The notes beneath the pieces were generated by a model. It was not told the origin of the DNA, searched no databases, and saw nothing but the letters and a program-made list of their open reading frames with translations. The position numbers and the translations under genes were made by a program. A DNA stretch of 64,000 bases from JANMJD01 sp963828405 (lineage in GTDB: Bacteria > Actinomycetota > Acidimicrobiia > Acidimicrobiales > Ilumatobacteraceae): the NCBI GenBank assembly GCA_963828405.1, contig CAWHEG010000031.1:2046001-2110000 (forward strand), in the 5' to 3' direction. Positions 1 through 7,919 of this stretch are shown here, piece after piece; the stretch's first letter is position 1, and each line of letters starts with the position of its first letter.

Positions 1-198
1 CAGGGGATCGTCGGGGTCGACGGCGACGAGGCGACCCTCGGCCTTCGAGACCACCTTCTGGGTGACGACGAGCACGTCGCCGTCGGCCAGGGGTCCGTTC
101 GGCGCCCGCCGGCAGGCCTCGGCGACGATCTCGCCGAGCTGTTCACCGGGTCGGATCTCGCCGATCCCCTCGACCGGCCAGATCGTCAGCCGGCTCAT
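1..198 (-). CDS. cofE: Coenzyme F420-0:L-glutamate ligase, N-terminal part (cut by window edge)
   Basis: Reading from the ATG gives 66 codons with VEGIGEIRPGEQ, then DGDVLVVTQKVVSKAEGR, the characteristic N-terminus of the CofE/FbiB ligase. This family adds gamma-linked glutamates to F420-0 in the cytoplasm. The start overlaps the cofD stop as ATGA, so the two are translationally coupled, cofD first. In actinobacteria this domain is often fused to a C-terminal FMN nitroreductase domain (FbiB). That part would lie outside the window, so the architecture here is unknown. Confidence 0.9.
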   Translation of the reverse strand, partial: MSRLTIWPVEGIGEIRPGEQLGEIVAEACRRAPNGPLADGDVLVVTQKVVSKAEGRLVAVDPDDPL

Positions 199-1193
199 CG
201 CCGGCCCCGATCGGCGGTGGTCGGGCCGGTGCGTGAGCGGCCGGCCCCCGCGTCGATCGTCGTGCGGGCCAACCGGGCGGCCACGTCGGGGTCGGTCATG
301 ATCGTGTCGGCGACGACGCAGGTCATCCCCTCGGCCTCCACCGCCCCGGCGAGGTGGGCGTCGGCGTGGTCGACGACCAACGTCGCGCAGATCGGCGCGT
401 ACAGCCGGGCCACACCGACGACCGAGGCATCGTGGCCGAGCTCTGCCAGCATGCGGTCGGCCGGGCCCTTCAGCGCTGCCCCGGCGACGATCGGGGAGAT
501 GGCGACCACCGAGTCGCGCCGGGCACGTAGCGCCTCGTCGATCCCGGCGATCGCCCGGACGGGCCCGATCGAGACGATCGGGTTCGACGGGGCGACGACG
601 ACCACCGCGGCGTCGGCGATGGCGTCGAGCACCCCGCGGGCAGGAGCCGCCCGCTCGGCGCCGGCGAAGCGGACGCCGCGGATCGCCACGGCGTGGCGGC
701 GGCCGACGAAGTACTCCTGGAACGAGACCTCGCCCTCGCCGACGACGTCGACCATCGTCGCCACGGGCTGGTCGGTCATCGGCACGATCCCGACGGCCAG
801 CCCCCAGGCCCTGGCGATCTCGGCGCTGACCTCGTGCAGCGGGGCGCCCTCGGCCAACCTCGCCGTTCGGTACATGTGGGTGGCCAGATCGCGGTCGCCG
901 AGCCCGAACCACGTGCCTGCGGCCCGTGAGCCCGCGGGCCGCACGGCGGCGTAGCGGTGCAGCGCCTCGAGCGCCGCCCACGTCTCACCGGCGAGTCCCC
1001 AACCCCGTTCCGGGTCGATGGCGCCGGCCAGGGTATAGACGACCGTGTCGAGGTCGGGGGAGATGTGCAGACCGTGCATCACGGTGTCGTCCGCCGTGTT
1101 GACGATGGCCGTGATCGACGAGTGCTCGACGACGAGGCACAACCCTCGCAGGAACCGGGCCGCTCCGACGCCGCCGGCGAGCACGGTGATCAT
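195..1193 (-). CDS. cofD: 2-phospho-L-lactate (or enolpyruvyl) transferase CofD/FbiA
   Basis: A 332-residue protein starting MITVLAGGVGAARFLRG, with NTADDTVMHGLHISPDLDTV and later VAPSNPIVSIGPVRA, hallmarks of CofD/FbiA. The family transfers the phospholactyl or phosphoenolpyruvyl-derived group from its GDP-activated form to the deazaflavin Fo, making (dehydro)F420-0. Length is normal. The gene sits between a glycosyltransferase (ATGA overlap upstream) and cofE (ATGA overlap downstream), so all three form one coupled minus-strand operon. Substrate choice between lactyl and enolpyruvyl donors cannot be read from the sequence; actinobacterial FbiA uses the enolpyruvyl form. Confidence 0.95.
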   Translation of the reverse strand: MITVLAGGVGAARFLRGLCLVVEHSSITAIVNTADDTVMHGLHISPDLDTVVYTLAGAIDPERGWGLAGETWAALEALHRYAAVRPAGSRAAGTWFGLGDRDLATHMYRTARLAEGAPLHEVSAEIARAWGLAVGIVPMTDQPVATMVDVVGEGEVSFQEYFVGRRHAVAIRGVRFAGAERAAPARGVLDAIADAAVVVVAPSNPIVSIGPVRAIAGIDEALRARRDSVVAISPIVAGAALKGPADRMLAELGHDASVVGVARLYAPICATLVVDHADAHLAGAVEAEGMTCVVADTIMTDPDVAARLARTTIDAGAGRSRTGPTTADRGRR

Positions 1194-2308
1194 CGGGCGT
1201 CGTGCTCCATCACCAGGGCAGCGTAGAGGTCGTCGAGTCGCGCCGCCGTGGTCGACCAGGTGAACTGCTTGAGCCTCGCATACCCTGCGGCGACGAGCCG
1301 GGCCCTTGTCGGCGGGTCGAACGCGGCACGCAGCAGCGCCGCGGCGAGACCCTCGACGTCATCGGGGTCGACCAGCAGCCCCGCCGTCCCGACGACCTCG
1401 GGAATGGAGCCCGCCGTGCTGGCCACGACGGGCGTGCCGGCGCTCATCGCCTCGAGCAGCGGGAAGCCGAAGCCCTCGTCGAGGGAGGGGTAGGCGAGCG
1501 CCGCCGCGTGGCGCAGCAGCCATGCCTTGTCGTCGTCGCCGATCCGCCCCACGCGGTGGACGGCGTCGGCGGACGCGCTGTCGAGGCGGCCGATCGCCCG
1601 ATCGACGGCCGCCGTGTCGTCTCCTGATGCGCCGGCGATGACCAGCTCGAGGTCGGTCTGGGAGCGCCGGGCCAGGTCGAAGGCGGCGACCAGCGCCGGC
1701 ACGTTCTTGCGGCGTTCCACCGTGCCGATGCTGAGCACGAAGGGGCCCTGCCCCGGGTGCCGACCACCGGGACCGCGATCGCCGGAGCGAGGCTCGACCT
1801 CGGGGACGGCCGGCGGGCTGCCGAGGTGGATCACCTCGATCCGGTCGGTGGCCAACAGCTCGCCGACCTTGGCGGCCGTGGCGTGCGAGGTGGCGTGGAC
1901 CACCGCCCCTTTGCGCACGGCCCGACGGAGCACCTCGCCGGCCCGCCGGACGTCGGGGTGCACCTCGGCCGGGTGCTCCAGGAACCAGCAGTCGTACACG
2001 GTGACCAGCCGGGGCAGGCGGGACGGCGGCACGACGTAGTTGGTGCCGTGGACGAGCTCGGCCGGTGCCAGGAACCTGTCGGCCGGCGGCCACGAGGCGC
2101 GACACCACGCACGGTGGGCGAGAGCGGCGGGGTACGGCAACCGTCGCACACCCGGGCCGGGACGGCTGCGGAAGCTGAGCACGTACGGGAGCAGCTCCGG
2201 GCCGTCGTCGAGTGCGGTGAGCGCCTCGATCAGCCGGTCGACCGCCAGGCCGACACCCGTTCGGGCGCCCTGGACCGGCCCCACGTCGATGGCCACCCTG
2301 GTGCGCAC
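1190..2308 (-). CDS. GT4-family glycosyltransferase
   Basis: A 372-residue GT-B glycosyltransferase. The N-terminal half has the acceptor-side features AIDVGPVQGARTGVG and VTVYDCWFLEHP. The C-terminal half has the donor-nucleotide domain with LSIGTVERRKN and EGFGFPLLEAMSAGTPVV, in which the E-x7-E signature is visible. Such enzymes move an activated sugar, often mannose, onto a lipid or glycan acceptor at the inner membrane face. The GTG start is supported by a TACCGT hexamer 8 bases upstream. It is the first gene of an operon with cofD and cofE, an unexpected partnership, and is divergent from gmd. The exact acceptor is unknown. Confidence 0.85.
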   Translation of the reverse strand: MRTRVAIDVGPVQGARTGVGLAVDRLIEALTALDDGPELLPYVLSFRSRPGPGVRRLPYPAALAHRAWCRASWPPADRFLAPAELVHGTNYVVPPSRLPRLVTVYDCWFLEHPAEVHPDVRRAGEVLRRAVRKGAVVHATSHATAAKVGELLATDRIEVIHLGSPPAVPEVEPRSGDRGPGGRHPGQGPFVLSIGTVERRKNVPALVAAFDLARRSQTDLELVIAGASGDDTAAVDRAIGRLDSASADAVHRVGRIGDDDKAWLLRHAAALAYPSLDEGFGFPLLEAMSAGTPVVASTAGSIPEVVGTAGLLVDPDDVEGLAAALLRAAFDPPTRARLVAAGYARLKQFTWSTTAARLDDLYAALVMEHDAR

Positions 2309-2316
2309 GGAGTTCG

Positions 2317-2322
2317 ACGGTA
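2317..2322 (-). promoter_or_regulatory. -10 hexamer (TACCGT) of the glycosyltransferase-cofD-cofE operon
   Basis: TACCGT ends 8 bases before the GTG start. This leaves no Shine-Dalgarno space and fits leaderless transcription. Confidence 0.5.
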
Positions 2323-2365
2323 CCGGGCCCGGGAGGCGTTGTCGTGGTCGTCACCGGGCCGCCGG

Positions 2366-2371
2366 TAGCAT
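2366..2371 (+). promoter_or_regulatory. -10 hexamer (TAGCAT) for gmd
   Basis: TAGCAT lies about 40 bases before the gmd start, in the 105-base divergent region. A weak ACAGG Shine-Dalgarno-like stretch precedes the ATG by 7 bases. Confidence 0.4.
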
Positions 2372-2413
2372 CGTCCGCTGGTCTCGCTCCGTTCGACTCA
2401 GACAGGTTGCCAC

Positions 2414-3403
2414 ATGCCCCGCGCGCTCATCACCGGTATCACGGGTCAAGACGGCCAGCACCTCGCCGAGTTCCTCCATCAGAAGGGGTACGAGATCTTC
2501 GGCGTGGTCAAGGGGCAGAACAACCCCAAGGCGCAGGCGATCGCCGAGGAGTTCCCCTTCGTCGAGCTGGTGCCCGGCGACCTCGCCGATCTCCCCTCGC
2601 TGATCAAGGCGACCGAGATGGCCCAACCCGACGAGGTGTACAACCTGGCGGCGATCTCCTTCGTGGCGTTGTCGTTCAACCAGGCTGAACTGACCGCCAA
2701 CCTCACCGGGCTGGGTGTGCTGCGGATGCTCGAGGCCGTGCGCATGGTCGGCGGTTCGACCGACAACCCGATCCGCTTCTACCAGGCGTCGTCGTCGGAG
2801 ATGTTCGGCAAGGTGCGTGAGACCCCCCAGACCGAGAGCACGCCGTTCTACCCGCGTTCGCCGTACGGCTGTGCCAAGGTCTTCGGCCACGACATCGTCG
2901 TCAACTACCGCGAGAGCTACGACCTCTTCGCCTGCTCGGGCATCCTGTTCAACCACGAGGGCCCCCGCCGCGGGCTCGAGTTCGTGACCCGCAAGATCAC
3001 CAACGCCGTGGCCAGGATCCATCTCGGGCTCCAGGACTCGATCAGCCTGGGAACCCTCGACGCCAAGCGTGACTGGGGCTATGCCGGCGACTACGTCAAG
3101 GCGATGTGGGCGATGCTCCAGCAGGACGAGCCCGACGACTACGTGGTGGCCACCGGCAAGACCCACTCGGTCGAGGACTTCCTGGCGCAGGCGTTCGCCG
3201 AGGTCGGCATCGAGGACTGGCGGCCGTACGTCCACCACGATCGACGGTTCATGCGGCCCAGCGAGGTGGACCTGCTGATCGGCGATGCCTCGAAGGCCAG
3301 GTCGAAGCTGGGTTGGCGGCCCGAGGTCGATTTCGCCGGCCTGGTCAAGTTGATGGTCGCCCACGATCTCGAGGTGGAAGCCGCCCGGGCACGGATCCGC
3401 TGA
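2414..3403 (+). CDS. gmd: GDP-mannose 4,6-dehydratase
   Basis: A 329-residue extended SDR. The N-terminal NAD(P) motif is TGITGQDGQHLAEFL. The catalytic region has YQASSSEMFGKV followed by the YGCAK (YxxxK) pair. FNHEGPRRGLEFVTRKI is typical of Gmd. The enzyme converts GDP-D-mannose to GDP-4-keto-6-deoxymannose, the precursor of fucose, rhamnose and related sugars. Length fits the family. It lies between a glycosyltransferase and a polysaccharide flippase, which suggests a role in surface glycan. The phosphomannomutase farther along the window (19956) could supply mannose-1-phosphate for the GDP-mannose pool. Confidence 0.93.
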   Translation: MPRALITGITGQDGQHLAEFLHQKGYEIFGVVKGQNNPKAQAIAEEFPFVELVPGDLADLPSLIKATEMAQPDEVYNLAAISFVALSFNQAELTANLTGLGVLRMLEAVRMVGGSTDNPIRFYQASSSEMFGKVRETPQTESTPFYPRSPYGCAKVFGHDIVVNYRESYDLFACSGILFNHEGPRRGLEFVTRKITNAVARIHLGLQDSISLGTLDAKRDWGYAGDYVKAMWAMLQQDEPDDYVVATGKTHSVEDFLAQAFAEVGIEDWRPYVHHDRRFMRPSEVDLLIGDASKARSKLGWRPEVDFAGLVKLMVAHDLEVEAARARIR

Positions 3404-3438
3404 GCGACGGTGGAGCCGGCGACGCTCGACAGCCGGCC

Positions 3439-3461
3439 GATCAGCCGTCCATCGGCTGGTC
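3439..3461. terminator. Putative hairpin between convergent gmd and flippase genes
   Basis: GATCAGCCG and CGGCTGGTC pair over 9 positions (one G-U wobble) around a 5-base loop, just past the gmd stop and over the 3' end of the flippase gene. There is no U tract, so this is a modest call. Confidence 0.35.
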
Positions 3462-4772
3462 GGTGACGGCCTCGATGAGCGACGGCCCGTCGATTCCGGT
3501 GTACTGGCGGAGCCGGAGACCCAGCGCCACGAGGAACGTGATCATGGCGACGGCGGAGCCGACGACGAGGCCGATCTCGACGCGACGGAACGCGTCGCCC
3601 GGCAGGGCGGCAACCGTGCCGACGAACGTGCCCATCGCCAAGGTCCAGCCGAGGGCCACGGCGGCATGGCCACGCAGGGCGATGACCGCCTGGGCGGCGG
3701 TGAGGGCCACCATGTAGCAGGCGCTGCCGAGGGCGAGCATCGTCATCGTCTGACGTGACAGCTCGGCGTCGAACACCCGGCGCAGCAACGTCGGCCCGAG
3801 GAGCCACGACCCGACCGTGCCGAGGGCTCCGACCGAGCAGACGAAGATGAGCAGGCGCTGGAAGCCGCTACGGAACTCCTCCTGGTCGCCCTGGGCCGCC
3901 AGTCGGGCCAAGCGCGGCAGCAGGGCGGCCTGGATGGCCTGGAAGAGGAACAACGGGATGCGGCCGAGCAGCACCCCCGAGGCGAATGCGCTGACCTGGA
4001 CGTGTTCGGCCTCGGAAGCGAGCAGCTTGGTGGCGATCGGGCCGGCGTTGAGCAGCGAGGCCATGAAGATCGAGCCGACCAGCAGCCACCCGAGGTTGGG
4101 GGTGACCTCGCGCCACGTCGCCTCGGGTCCCGGTTCGGTGGCGAGCTGACCGCGGCGACCGACCAGGACGACCCCGGTCAACGGAGCCAGAGCGATCACC
4201 AGCCCGTAGGGCCCGATCGTCGTGACCCCGAGTGCGGCCAGCACCGCGCACCCGACGATCCGGGCGGCGCCGTCGAAGCCCATGATGATCGCATAGCCGC
4301 GGAAGCGCCCGTTCCCCGAGCAGATGCCCCGCGAAAGGTGGGTGGGTGCGTACGCCGCGAATCCGAGCATCAGCGACGCCATCATCACCCAACTGCCGTC
4401 GAACACCTGATCGGCGATCAGCGGTCCGGCGAGGGCGAGGATACCGACGACGATCAGCAGCAGGATGCCGGCAAGCTGTGTGAGGCGCCGCACCACCGGC
4501 CGGCCGCCCTGGTCGAGGCTGCGGCGGTGCGACAGCGCCCGGCCCATCTCCTGCTCGACGGGGAGGAAGAAACCAGGTGCGAGGGCGAACGTGGCGAACC
4601 ACAGGGCACTGACCGGAGCGAAGTTCTTGGTTCCGAGCGTCGACTTGGCGATCGACAAGAAGAGGTAGCTCGAGATGCCTGCCACGATCAGACCGACCCC
4701 GACCGGCAGTGTGCCTTCGGGGATCGGGAGCCGTGACGCGACCGAGGATCGCGAATCTCTGCGTTCGGACAA
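3441..4772 (-). CDS. MOP-superfamily polysaccharide flippase/biosynthesis protein
   Basis: A 443-residue polytopic membrane protein with roughly 12 hydrophobic segments, for example VGVGLIVAGISSYLFLSIA and ILLLIVVGILALAGPLIA. The layout is typical of Wzx/MATE-like oligosaccharide-lipid flippases, which carry lipid-linked sugar units across the plasma membrane. The chosen start is TTG: TAATCT lies 8 bases upstream and the reading begins MSERRDSRSSVASRLP, a short basic cytoplasmic tail before the first segment. Convergent with gmd and near two glycan genes, which supports a role in surface glycan export. The substrate is unknown. Confidence 0.78.
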   Translation of the reverse strand: MSERRDSRSSVASRLPIPEGTLPVGVGLIVAGISSYLFLSIAKSTLGTKNFAPVSALWFATFALAPGFFLPVEQEMGRALSHRRSLDQGGRPVVRRLTQLAGILLLIVVGILALAGPLIADQVFDGSWVMMASLMLGFAAYAPTHLSRGICSGNGRFRGYAIIMGFDGAARIVGCAVLAALGVTTIGPYGLVIALAPLTGVVLVGRRGQLATEPGPEATWREVTPNLGWLLVGSIFMASLLNAGPIATKLLASEAEHVQVSAFASGVLLGRIPLFLFQAIQAALLPRLARLAAQGDQEEFRSGFQRLLIFVCSVGALGTVGSWLLGPTLLRRVFDAELSRQTMTMLALGSACYMVALTAAQAVIALRGHAAVALGWTLAMGTFVGTVAALPGDAFRRVEIGLVVGSAVAMITFLVALGLRLRQYTGIDGPSLIEAVTDQPMDG

Positions 4773-4780
4773 GACGGCCG

Positions 4781-4786
4781 AGATTA
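4781..4786 (-). promoter_or_regulatory. -10 hexamer (TAATCT) of the flippase gene
   Basis: TAATCT is 8 bases before the TTG start, a leaderless arrangement. Confidence 0.5.
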
Positions 4787-4855
4787 CCCGCTGATCGGGC
4801 CATCGCGCCGGGATGCCGCCCGGGGGGTCGACGTGGATCGGCCGCCGCCATCGGC

Positions 4856-4861
4856 TACAAA
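4856..4861 (+). promoter_or_regulatory. -10 hexamer (TACAAA) of the SpoIID-type gene
   Basis: TACAAA(T) sits about 40 bases before the start. Unlike many genes here, this one has a perfect AGGAGG (4890-4895) 5 bases before the GTG, so it has a conventional leader. Confidence 0.45.
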
Positions 4862-4900
4862 TGCAGGGGCGCGGGCGCAGCAGCAGACGAGGAGGTCCCC

Positions 4901-7351
4901 GTGGTACGTCAGTTCATGGGTCGCGTTGCCGGTGCGGTGGTCGTGGCCATCTCGATCCTTCCGGCGCTGGCCCCAGCCGCTTCGGGCCTTCCCGACGCCG
5001 ATGCAGCTCGGCCCGCAGACGCCCTGCCCGCAGCGGTGGCCGGCGCGTCGTTCGTCCTCGAGGGCCACGGAAACGGTCATGGGATCGGTCTCAGCCAGTG
5101 GGGTGCGCTCGGTTACGCCGTCGACGACGGGTGGGACGCAGAACGGATCCTCGGGCACTACTACGGCGGGACGGTGGCCGGCGCGATCGCCGCCGGCTCG
5201 ATCACCGTCCGGTTGACCTCGCTCGACAACGCCCAGACCGCGGTCGTCCAACCGCGCGGCCACGCCGTGTTCGTCGGCGACCCGGCCCGACGCCCCTGGT
5301 CGTCACTGGTCGCTCGGGAGACGACAGAGGGTTTGTACCGTGTGTGGGGCCGCGTCGGGCCCGCCGTCTGCCCGGCGGCCTCCGTCGCGCTCGATGACCC
5401 GGCCCTCGGCTGGACGGTCGTGGCCGACGCCGTCGTCGGCTCGGTGCTGTTCGACACGCAGACCGACGTCACCACCCAGCCGGACGTCGAGGAGTTGCTC
5501 GCGGTCTGCGAGCCGAAGGGCACCGTGCGGTCGTACCGCGGACGAATCCGCGCCGCCAACGGCACGGCGGGGGAGAACCGGACGATCAACGACGTGCCGA
5601 TGGAGCAGTACCTGCGCTCGGTCGTACCGGCCGAGGTGTCGTCGAGTTGGGGTCGGCTCGGCGGGGGCCGGGGTGTGGAGGCGCTGATGGCGCAGGCCGT
5701 CGCCGCCCGCTCGTATGCCGCCACCCAGAACCGGTACACGTACGCGGCGACCTGCGACACCCAGTCCTGCCAGGTGTATGTCGGCGCGGCCAAGCGCAGC
5801 GGCCCGGGAGGGGCGGTGACGGTCAACGAGCAGCCCGAGACCGACATGGCCGTCGCCGCCACCGCCGGGCGGGTCCGCCGTGTCGGCGGCACCTCTGGCC
5901 CGATCGCCAACACGATGTTCTCCGCCTCGAGCGGCGGGTACACCGCACCCTCGGAGTCGCCCGGATTCCCGGCGGTCGTCGACGACGGCGACGACTTCGC
6001 CGGCAACTCCAGCCACAGCTGGTCGGTGGAGGTGCCCACGGCGACGATCGAGCAGGCCTGGCCGCAGATCGGGCAGCTCACGGAGTTCACCGTGACCCAA
6101 CGCAACGGACTGGGCGATCAGGGCGGGCGGGTGCTGGCCGTGAGCATCGCGGGCACCTCGGGGGCGATCACGGTCACCGGCGACGACGTGCGCAAGGCGC
6201 TCAACCTGCGTTCGAACTGGTTTGCCGTGCGCACACCGTGCCTGGATCGCGACGCCCCGCCGGTGAACGGCTCCGTGCCGTCGACAGTGGGGCTCGGCTT
6301 CGTGGGCATCAACCCGACGCGGATCGTCGACACCCGAACGGGTGTCGGCGCGGCGGCAGCGCCGATCCGAGCAGGTTGCACGCTGGTCGTGCCGATGCCG
6401 ACCGTCGCCGGCGCCGCGGCGATCACCCTGACGACGACCGGGGCGACGGCCAACGGATACACGACCGTCTATCCGTGCGGTACGCCCCAGCCGAACGTGT
6501 CCGCGGTACAGGTGCTCGCCGGTGTCGACGTGCCCGGAACGACGGTCGTGCCGATCGGTGCCGACGGCACGATCTGCGTCTTCGCCTCGATCGACGTCGA
6601 CGTCATCCTCGACGTGCTCGGGTGGTTCAGGCCCGAGGGCAGTCGCTTCGCCGGCCAGGTGCCCGAGCGCCTGCTCGACAGCCGGCGGCCGTCGGGCGCC
6701 GCGGCCCTACCAGCGGCGACGGTCACCCGTGTGCAGGTCACCGGGGGCGTGCGGCCGGCGGGTGCGGTGGCGGCATCCGTCAACATCACCGCCACGGGGG
6801 CGGCGTCGGGCGGGTACGTGACCGCGTTCCCGTGCGGTGGCGATCAACCGGTCGCCTCGGTGCTCAACCTGCGCCCCGGCGTCGACGTGTCGAACCATGC
6901 GTTCGTCGCCCTCGATCCGGCGGGTGGGTTCTGCCTGTGGAACTCGTCGGCGGTCCACCTGATCGCCGACATCGACGGATGGTACGCCACCGACGGCGGC
7001 CGGCCGACGGTCCTCAGCGTGCCGCAACGGCTGGTGGACTCCCGCCTGCGCCAGGGAACGGCAGGGCCATGGGCGGCGGGTGAGACCCGGGCGGTCGATC
7101 TCGGCGAACCCGCTGCCGCGGTGCTGTTCGAGTTGTCGGGTGTGGACGCCCAGCGGGCCGGGTATCTGACGGTCGCCCCCTGCGGCGGCCCTCCCCCCGA
7201 GGCTTCGGTGCTCAACCTCACCCCGGCGGGCAACGTGGCCAACCTGGTCGTGGTTCCGACCGACGACGCCGGGCAGATCTGCCTGACGTCGTCGACGCCG
7301 ACCGACGTGCTGATCGACGTGATCGGTCGGTCGGCGGCGGCGACCGCCTGA
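4901..7351 (+). CDS. Secreted SpoIID/LytB-domain protein with three C-terminal R-[IL]-[LV]-D-[ST]-R repeats
   Basis: An 816-residue exported protein. The start is the GTG 5 bases after AGGAGG; a longer reading frame upstream has no such signal. A signal peptide (GRVAGAVVVAISILPALAP) ends near residue 25. At about residue 55 is GHGNGHGIGLSQWGALGY followed by ILGHYYGGT. At about 225 the SpoIID core continues with VPMEQYLRSVVPAEVSSSW and AQAVAARSYA, ending near 445. SpoIID-type proteins cut or reshape peptidoglycan glycan strands or stimulate amidases. The C-terminus has three copies of a roughly 115-residue module beginning PTRIVDTR, PERLLDSR and PQRLVDSR and each ending near a [VI]-x-D-[IV]-x-G-W-like motif, matching those in the protein at 21612. 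It probably acts on or binds the cell wall. Confidence 0.82.
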   Translation: MVRQFMGRVAGAVVVAISILPALAPAASGLPDADAARPADALPAAVAGASFVLEGHGNGHGIGLSQWGALGYAVDDGWDAERILGHYYGGTVAGAIAAGSITVRLTSLDNAQTAVVQPRGHAVFVGDPARRPWSSLVARETTEGLYRVWGRVGPAVCPAASVALDDPALGWTVVADAVVGSVLFDTQTDVTTQPDVEELLAVCEPKGTVRSYRGRIRAANGTAGENRTINDVPMEQYLRSVVPAEVSSSWGRLGGGRGVEALMAQAVAARSYAATQNRYTYAATCDTQSCQVYVGAAKRSGPGGAVTVNEQPETDMAVAATAGRVRRVGGTSGPIANTMFSASSGGYTAPSESPGFPAVVDDGDDFAGNSSHSWSVEVPTATIEQAWPQIGQLTEFTVTQRNGLGDQGGRVLAVSIAGTSGAITVTGDDVRKALNLRSNWFAVRTPCLDRDAPPVNGSVPSTVGLGFVGINPTRIVDTRTGVGAAAAPIRAGCTLVVPMPTVAGAAAITLTTTGATANGYTTVYPCGTPQPNVSAVQVLAGVDVPGTTVVPIGADGTICVFASIDVDVILDVLGWFRPEGSRFAGQVPERLLDSRRPSGAAALPAATVTRVQVTGGVRPAGAVAASVNITATGAASGGYVTAFPCGGDQPVASVLNLRPGVDVSNHAFVALDPAGGFCLWNSSAVHLIADIDGWYATDGGRPTVLSVPQRLVDSRLRQGTAGPWAAGETRAVDLGEPAAAVLFELSGVDAQRAGYLTVAPCGGPPPEASVLNLTPAGNVANLVVVPTDDAGQICLTSSTPTDVLIDVIGRSAAATA

Positions 7352-7369
7352 TCGGGGCCGATCAGGCGG
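7344..7369. terminator. Bidirectional terminator overlapping two stop codons
   Basis: CCGCCTGATCGG, a 2-base loop, then CCGATCAGGCGG form a perfect 12-bp stem. The left arm contains the TGA of the SpoIID-type gene and the right arm the TGA of the convergent gene on the other strand. Confidence 0.7.
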
Positions 7370-7769
7370 AGATGAGCTCGCGCACCTGGCGGCGGGCCGC
7401 CTTGGCCGCATCGTGGGCCCTGGTCACCAGGCTTTCGGCAGGCTCGGGCAACTGCGCGGCGAAGTGCCCGACGATCTGGTCGAGTCGGTCCTCGAAGCGC
7501 TGGACACGGGCATCGATCGACGCCGAGTTCTGGCCGACCTGCTTGACGGCCGCGTCGAACTGCTGGCGGCCGGCTTCGACCCGGGTCCTGACCTGATCGG
7601 TCAGCTCGAGGCGGCGTACCTGGACCTTCTGCAGAGCCAGGACGCTCAGACCGACCGTGACATAGGCGGCATCCTTTGCCAGGGTGGCGATGCGGTCGGC
7701 GTCGACGCCGGGGATGTCGAAGGACAACCGGCCGACGAGGGGGAGGTTGGAACTGAGTGTGTTGGACAC
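7362..7769 (-). CDS. Small coiled-coil (phasin-like) protein
   Basis: A 135-residue protein with no catalytic motif. After a short start it has one weakly hydrophobic stretch, AAYVTVGLSVLALQKVQV, then a long alanine-, glutamine- and arginine-rich helix (residues about 50-130) that looks like a coiled coil. The composition resembles phasins and other surface-associated helical proteins, but I do not recognise a family. The GTG start is preceded by AAGGAG 8 bases upstream, one of the clearest Shine-Dalgarno sequences in the window, so it is probably well translated. It is divergent from the GT2 gene across an AT-rich palindrome. Confidence 0.6.
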   Translation of the reverse strand: MSNTLSSNLPLVGRLSFDIPGVDADRIATLAKDAAYVTVGLSVLALQKVQVRRLELTDQVRTRVEAGRQQFDAAVKQVGQNSASIDARVQRFEDRLDQIVGHFAAQLPEPAESLVTRAHDAAKAARRQVRELISA

Positions 7770-7819
7770 GATGGGGACTCCTTGCTCGTTGTTGAGGTGA
7801 ACGATAGCCGGGACTGCTA

Positions 7820-7838
7820 ACTATTGCAAGCAAATAGT
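7820..7838. promoter_or_regulatory. AT-rich inverted repeat (possible operator) in the divergent region
   Basis: ACTATT and AATAGT are separated by 7 bases. This stands out from the GC-rich surroundings and lies between the divergent starts at 7769 and 7920. No regulator is identified. Confidence 0.35.
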
Positions 7839-7905
7839 GACACGCTGATCGTCTCGTTCCGTTCGATGCCGGGTGACATGCCCCCGACATCGGGCAGACT
7901 GCGGC

Positions 7906-7911
7906 TACCCT
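7906..7911 (+). promoter_or_regulatory. -10 hexamer (TACCCT) that fixes the GT2 start
   Basis: TACCCT is 8 bases before the in-frame GTG at 7920, the same spacing as in other leaderless genes here. Confidence 0.5.
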
Positions 7912-7919
7912 CGGCCGTC

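Noticed and set aside
4709..4900. Longer N-terminus for the SpoIID-type protein
   Set aside because: The added 64 residues are Arg/Pro-rich with no signal peptide; AGGAGG 5 bases before GTG 4901 marks the start.
7824..7919. TTG start at 7824 for the GT2
   Set aside because: It lies inside the AT-rich palindrome; TACCCT-N8-GTG at 7920 fits the pattern of the other genes.
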